This document shows positions 59,929 to 64,000 of a stretch of DNA of 64,000 nt, piece by piece. The notes below the pieces were generated by a model, which was given only the letters and a program-made list of their open reading frames with translations, ran no database searches and had not been told where the DNA came from. Within the stretch, counting starts at the first letter, position 1. Each line of letters begins with the position of its first letter. A program made the translations under genes and the position numbers. The DNA is taken from contig NZ_CP009283.1 of NCBI RefSeq assembly GCF_000758625.1, positions 817,501-881,500 on the forward strand. Direction: 5' to 3'. The stretch comes from Paenibacillus sp. FSL R7-0273 (GTDB lineage Bacteria > Bacillota > Bacilli > Paenibacillales > Paenibacillaceae).

Positions 59929-60824
59929 ACGGAAACAAGCTGAGCCTGCAGCATAAGCGCTCTTTGCTGGGAATTGCTTTTATAGCGCCGTGGCTGCTCG
60001 GATTTATATTCCTGTTCGCAGCCCCGCTGCTCCGGTCCATCCAATTCAGCTTCAGTAAATTAACCGTTGATCCTTCGGGCTTTACGCTGGAAGGCGTGGG
60101 CTGGGCCAATTTCAACAATGCTTTGTTTGTCGATGCAACCTTCAACCGCGTCCTGACCGAATCGGTCTGGGATATGGTGCTGAATGTGCCGATGATCCTG
60201 TTCTTCAGCCTGTTCTCGGCAACGCTGCTGAACCAGAAGTTCAGAGGGAGAATCGTCGCCCGGGCCATCTTTTTCCTGCCGGTTATCCTGGCCTCCAATG
60301 CGATATCGGCAGCAGAAGCCTCGGGGCTGATCAATCTGGTTGGCGATGCGACCGCCGTGAATGAATTGGGGCAATCGGGCTCCCAGTACAACGTTATGTC
60401 CATGGTGATGATTCTGAGTGATATCGGTTTGCCGCTGTCGTTCGTGGACTACATTGTCGATGCGATTCTGCGGATCTATGAGATTATAACGAGCTCCGGC
60501 GTGCAGATTCTGATTTTCCTTGCCGCGCTGCAGTCCGTGCCCGGAGCGATGTATGAGGTGGCGAAGATTGAAGGGGCGACTGCCTATGAATCCTTCTGGA
60601 AAATCACCTTCCCGCTCGTGAGCCCGCTGATCCTGACCAATGTGATCTATACGATCATCGACTCTTTTTCAGGCAGTGCAGTAACAAAAATGATCTTCAC
60701 CACGGCGTTCACCACCCAGAACTTCGGGCTGAGTGCGGCGATGTCCTGGATCTATACGCTGATTATCAGCATCATCCTGGTCATAGTGGGCTACGTGCTG
60801 TCCAAACGGGTGCATTACAACTGA
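59925..60824 (+). CDS. Carbohydrate ABC permease, second pair (MalF type)
   Basis: A 299-residue permease, start ATGA overlap with the DUF5696 gene. LLGIAFIAPWLLGFIFLFAAPLLRSIQFSFS is typical of the first helices, and the coupling loop is VPGAMYEVAKIEGATAYESFWKITFPLVSP. Between helices it has an extracellular loop (about 127-150) longer than usual. Confidence 0.91.
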   Translation: MNGNKLSLQHKRSLLGIAFIAPWLLGFIFLFAAPLLRSIQFSFSKLTVDPSGFTLEGVGWANFNNALFVDATFNRVLTESVWDMVLNVPMILFFSLFSATLLNQKFRGRIVARAIFFLPVILASNAISAAEASGLINLVGDATAVNELGQSGSQYNVMSMVMILSDIGLPLSFVDYIVDAILRIYEIITSSGVQILIFLAALQSVPGAMYEVAKIEGATAYESFWKITFPLVSPLILTNVIYTIIDSFSGSAVTKMIFTTAFTTQNFGLSAAMSWIYTLIISIILVIVGYVLSKRVHYN

Positions 60825-60846
60825 TTTATGCAAAGGAGGATACGGC

Positions 60847-61851
60847 ATGCAGTCCCCGCAAGCTGTCCGTAAAGAAGCCCAGCATTACAGAATCCAGAAG
60901 GTAAGAGGCAGGGCAGTCGATATCCTGTACGCATTGTTCCGTTATGCGCTTGTAACAGGTATATCCTTCATCATTATTTATCCGCTGCTGATGAAATTCT
61001 CCATTGCCTTCAAGGATAAGACGGATATTTACAACCCGACGATTTATATGATTCCGGTTCATTTCACGATGGATAATATCCGAATGGCAATGCAGATCCT
61101 GGATTACTTCCCGCTGCTCGGCAATACGCTGCTGTTCGTTGTCGTGACGACCCTGCTGACCACGGCCTCCTGCGCCCTGGCGGGGTACGGTTTTGCCAGA
61201 TTTAACTTCCCGGGAAGCAACCTTCTGTTCGCACTGGTCATTCTGACACTGCTCGTGCCGACCAGTACGCTGATGGTGCCGATGTACCTGCATTTCAGAA
61301 GCTTCGACATTCTGGGAATCATTCATCTGATTACCGGCAAGTCCGGGCTTAACCTGCTTAATACGTACTGGCCTTCCATCATTACCTCGGCAACCGCGAT
61401 CGGGCTGAAGGCCGGCCTCTTCATTTATATCTTCCGCCAGTTTTTCAAGGGGATGCCGAAGGAGATTGAAGAAGCAGCCCTGATCGACGGCGCGGGCGGA
61501 GTAAAAACGTTCCTGCAGATCATGCTGCCCAATGCGGTCTCGCCGATGATTACCGTCATCCTGTTCTGCTTCGTGTGGCAGTATAATGATACCTTTTTCA
61601 CTTCGCTCTTTATGAGTGAGCTGGCGCTGATGCCTACCAAGGTCAGCTCGCTGGCGGCTCAGGCTAATGCCCTAATTCCGGGTATGCTGGGGGCAGGCGG
61701 GGGCGGGTCTGCGGTTAAGGCTGATCCAAACCACGTAGCCATGATTATTGATACCGGCATTCTGCTGGCTATTATTCCGCTGATTCTGCTGTATATGGTT
61801 GTGCAGCGGTATTTTGTGGAGAGTGTGGAGCGGAGCGGCATTATCGGATAG
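60847..61851 (+). CDS. Carbohydrate ABC permease, second pair (MalG type)
   Basis: A 334-residue permease with six helices and coupling loop MPKEIEEAALIDGAGGVKTFLQIMLPNAVSP. It has a Gly-rich extracytoplasmic loop (GMLGAGGGGSAVKAD) before the last helix. ATG after AAAGGAGG. With its partner it makes a second complete channel in this operon, but no second binding protein lies between; the one at 48922 or 50419 must serve it. Confidence 0.91.
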   Translation: MQSPQAVRKEAQHYRIQKVRGRAVDILYALFRYALVTGISFIIIYPLLMKFSIAFKDKTDIYNPTIYMIPVHFTMDNIRMAMQILDYFPLLGNTLLFVVVTTLLTTASCALAGYGFARFNFPGSNLLFALVILTLLVPTSTLMVPMYLHFRSFDILGIIHLITGKSGLNLLNTYWPSIITSATAIGLKAGLFIYIFRQFFKGMPKEIEEAALIDGAGGVKTFLQIMLPNAVSPMITVILFCFVWQYNDTFFTSLFMSELALMPTKVSSLAAQANALIPGMLGAGGGGSAVKADPNHVAMIIDTGILLAIIPLILLYMVVQRYFVESVERSGIIG

Positions 61852-61884
61852 TGCTGCTTCGCTGCCTAGGAAAGGGTGCTTACA

Positions 61885-63792
61885 ATGAAAAGAAAACATC
61901 CGTTCAGCCTGATTATCCTGCTGCTGGCGGCTGCCCTGGCCTGGCCGGCTCTGCCTGCTCAGGCCAAGGAAGCCGGGACACCGCTGCAGGCTTATGTGGA
62001 AGCACTGGGTCCCGGCTGGAATCTGGGCAATACCTTTGAGGCCAGCGGTGAGGAGACCTCCTGGGGCAACCCGCCGGTGACCAAGGCCTTTATTGACCAG
62101 CTTGCCGCCGAGGGCTACAAAACAATCCGGCTTCCCATTACCTGGAGGCACCGGATGGGGGATGCCCCGGACTATGCCATCGATCCGGCCTTCATGGCGC
62201 GCATTCAGGAGGTAGTTGACTGGTCGCTGGAGGCGAAAATGCATGTGATGATCAACCTCCACCACGATTCCAACTGGATTATGGACATGGCGGCGGAGCA
62301 TGATGAGGTGATGGCCAGATTCAACGCCGCCTGGAAGCAGATTGCCGGCCATTTCAAGGCGTATCCGGATACCCTGATGTTCGAGAGCGTCAATGAGCCG
62401 CGCTATTCCGACGACTGGAGTAAGGATGAGCCTGAATATTTCACGATGCTGGATGAGCTGAACGTCTCCTTCCACAGCATCGTCCGCAGCTCCGGCGGCA
62501 ACAACGGCAAGCGTCCGCTGGTACTCTCTACCCTGACAGCCGCCCCGACCGAGGCCAGGCTGCAGGAGCTGTCCAAGACCATAAGTAAGCTCAAGGACAA
62601 GCGGCTGATTGCAACATTCCATTACTACGGATATTATGCGTTCAGTGTGAACACAGCCGGCGCGATAACCTTTGATGATACCGCCAGGCAGGATTTGATT
62701 CAGGCCTTCGACCGGGCATACGACATCTTTACCTCGAAGGGCATTCCGGTCATCGTCGGCGAATACGGCCTGCTGGGGTTCGATAAATCACTGGAGACGG
62801 TGCAGCATGGCGAGATTCTGAAGTTTTTTGAATATATCGGCTACTATGCCCGGGAGAAAAAAATGCCGCTGCTGCTCTGGGACAACGGGCAGCACTTCGA
62901 CAGGCGCACCTTCAAATGGGTGGATGAGGAGCTGCATCAGGTGATGGTGCAGGGCTGGAAGGGGCGTTCCTCCAATGCGCAAAGTGATTCGCTTTACATT
63001 AGAAAAGGCTCGCCGCTGCAGGATACCGCGCTGGAATTGAACATGAACGGCAACACCTTCAGGGAGCTGCTGGCCGGTGACAAGGTGCTTACAGAGGGCA
63101 CGGACTACAGGCTTGAGGGAGAAAAGCTGATTCTCACCCCCGCGCTGCTTGAGAGCCTGCTCACGGAGGAGTACGGGGTGAATGCGGTATTGACCGCGAA
63201 ATTTAGTGCCGGAGCTGACTGGCCCATCAAGCTGATCCATTACGATACTCCTGTTCTGCGAAGTTCGCAGGGGCCGCAAGGAATCTATTCCCTGCCGGTC
63301 CTGTTCAACGGGGACAGTCTGGCTACCCTGGAAGCAGTCTATACCGGCGGCGGCAATGCCGGTCCGGATGAGTGGACACCGTTCAAGGAATATATCCGCC
63401 ATTTCTTCCCGGATTACAAGACCGGTGAAATCAAGTTCACGGATGACTTCTGGAGCGGGGTGAAGGACGGGGAGCTGCAGCTGCGGATGCATTTCCGCAG
63501 CGGCGAAACCGTTCCTTATACGATAACCAAGGAGGGCTTCTCGATTGTTGGGGTATCTGCCGGGGATGCATTGGCAGAGGAGGCAATACAGCCGTCTCCG
63601 GCTCCGCAGCTTTCTGCTGAACCGGAGGCGTCAGCCGTTCCCGTACTGTCACCTGCCGCAGAGGAGGCCGAAGCTGTGCCGGGAAGCGGCAGCAGACTGA
63701 CGGTAATCATAGTGCTCATAACAGGATTGACTGTCCTGGCAGCGGCCGGAATCTATTGGGGCAGAAGAGGAAAACGGAAGCGCGGCAGATGA
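61885..63792 (+). CDS. Membrane-anchored GH5 endo-beta-glycanase
   Basis: A 635-residue secreted endoglycanase (cellulase or mannanase type). Signal peptide 1-28, then a GH5 TIM barrel (about 32-350): GWNLGNTFEASGEET, TIRLPITWRHRMG, INLHHDSNW, acid/base E170 in SVNEPRY, IATFHYYGYY, and nucleophile E293 in VGEYG. An X2-like module follows (QSDSLYIRKGSPLQDTALEL...), then a second carbohydrate-binding-like domain (LPVLFNGDSLATLEAVYTGGGN...). A Pro/Ala/Glu-rich linker leads to a C-terminal membrane helix (about 606-624) and basic tail. ATG 61885 is used; the GTG at 61876 is part of the ribosome-binding site. Confidence 0.93.
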   Translation: MKRKHPFSLIILLLAAALAWPALPAQAKEAGTPLQAYVEALGPGWNLGNTFEASGEETSWGNPPVTKAFIDQLAAEGYKTIRLPITWRHRMGDAPDYAIDPAFMARIQEVVDWSLEAKMHVMINLHHDSNWIMDMAAEHDEVMARFNAAWKQIAGHFKAYPDTLMFESVNEPRYSDDWSKDEPEYFTMLDELNVSFHSIVRSSGGNNGKRPLVLSTLTAAPTEARLQELSKTISKLKDKRLIATFHYYGYYAFSVNTAGAITFDDTARQDLIQAFDRAYDIFTSKGIPVIVGEYGLLGFDKSLETVQHGEILKFFEYIGYYAREKKMPLLLWDNGQHFDRRTFKWVDEELHQVMVQGWKGRSSNAQSDSLYIRKGSPLQDTALELNMNGNTFRELLAGDKVLTEGTDYRLEGEKLILTPALLESLLTEEYGVNAVLTAKFSAGADWPIKLIHYDTPVLRSSQGPQGIYSLPVLFNGDSLATLEAVYTGGGNAGPDEWTPFKEYIRHFFPDYKTGEIKFTDDFWSGVKDGELQLRMHFRSGETVPYTITKEGFSIVGVSAGDALAEEAIQPSPAPQLSAEPEASAVPVLSPAAEEAEAVPGSGSRLTVIIVLITGLTVLAAAGIYWGRRGKRKRGR

Positions 63793-63911
63793 TACGGCAG
63801 GGGTTCTGTTACGGGGACGGAGTAAGACCTTTTGGCTGCGCCTGATTCAAACGGTGTGAAGCGGGGCTATGGTATAGTAAGTACTAACTTATATTACATA
63901 GGAGGCCTCCC
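63793..63911. other. Gap between GH5 gene and the next gene
   Basis: No clear terminator follows the GH5 stop. TATAGT at 63875-63880 could be a -10, but no -35 stands at a good distance. Confidence 0.35.
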
Positions 63912-64000
63912 ATGCTGAAATCATTGCAAGCCATTGAAGCTTACCGCGAAGGCCGGCTGCAGCCTTCGGCCGGTCCGGCATGGCTTAATCTTATTGTGTC
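63912..64000 (+). CDS. Partial gene at the window edge
   Basis: An ATG follows GGAGGCC, and the frame (LKSLQAIEAYREGRLQPSAGPAWLNLIVS) stays open to the end of the window. The 29 residues are too few for a family call. Confidence 0.55.
   Translation, partial: MLKSLQAIEAYREGRLQPSAGPAWLNLIV

Overview
The window looks like chromosomal DNA of a Paenibacillus-type Firmicute. GC is just over 50% by eye. It opens with the end of an rRNA operon and a long tRNA run. Shine-Dalgarno sites are strong, and GTG and TTG starts are frequent. A textbook PerR box precedes a catalase gene, a cre site precedes a sugar operon, and sugar ABC transporters lack their own ATPase and are paired with YesM/YesN-type two-component systems. 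No insertion sequence, prophage or CRISPR array was seen.

Layout. 1-1745: 23S-5S spacer, 5S rRNA and 14 tRNA genes. 1869-8544: single genes and short operons for a WYL regulator, PerR-controlled catalase, alpha-glucan phosphorylase, ribokinase and type I dehydroquinase. 8621-9507: a large array of 51-bp tandem repeats. 9641-13050: an OmpR/histidine-kinase pair with two PepSY proteins. 13105-14862: a TipAS-type MerR regulator with a 19-bp-spacer promoter, and a DEDDh exonuclease. 14961-20689: a small protein, a predicted ubiquitin-like beta-grasp protein and a 1668-residue DUF4132 protein. 21223-34216: a predicted galactomannan locus. A minus-strand operon (solute-binding protein, two permeases, YesM-type kinase, YesN-type regulator, spermidine-synthase-like protein) diverges from beta-mannosidase and alpha-galactosidase genes. 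34642-41668: a DUF2294 gene, then a polyamine-type ABC transporter with a nucleoside hydrolase and an adenine deaminase, which suggests purine nucleoside or base salvage. 41669-43127: a gene-poor stretch full of repeats. 43128-47351: CYTH protein, threonine synthase, a Gfo/Idh/MocA oxidoreductase and a radical SAM/SPASM protein. 47464-63792: a LacI regulator divergent from a large glycan-uptake operon. That operon holds two solute-binding proteins (one fused to sugar-binding-like domains), two permease pairs, an NHL propeller, a Yip1 protein, a DUF5696 protein and a GH5 enzyme. The window ends inside a gene starting at 63912.

The least explained feature is a set of intergenic tandem arrays. 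Five loci (8621, 21013, 31753, 34321 and about 42581) carry units of 51 or 52 bp, each with a small inverted repeat, mostly around an A-rich loop. All lie just downstream of plus-strand genes, and three share a core of the type GGCAAAAATGCCTCTGATT. The beta-grasp/DUF4132 pair and the two-permease-pair glycan operon are the most interesting protein-coding systems. Functions are inferred from motifs and context read by eye; no database search was possible.
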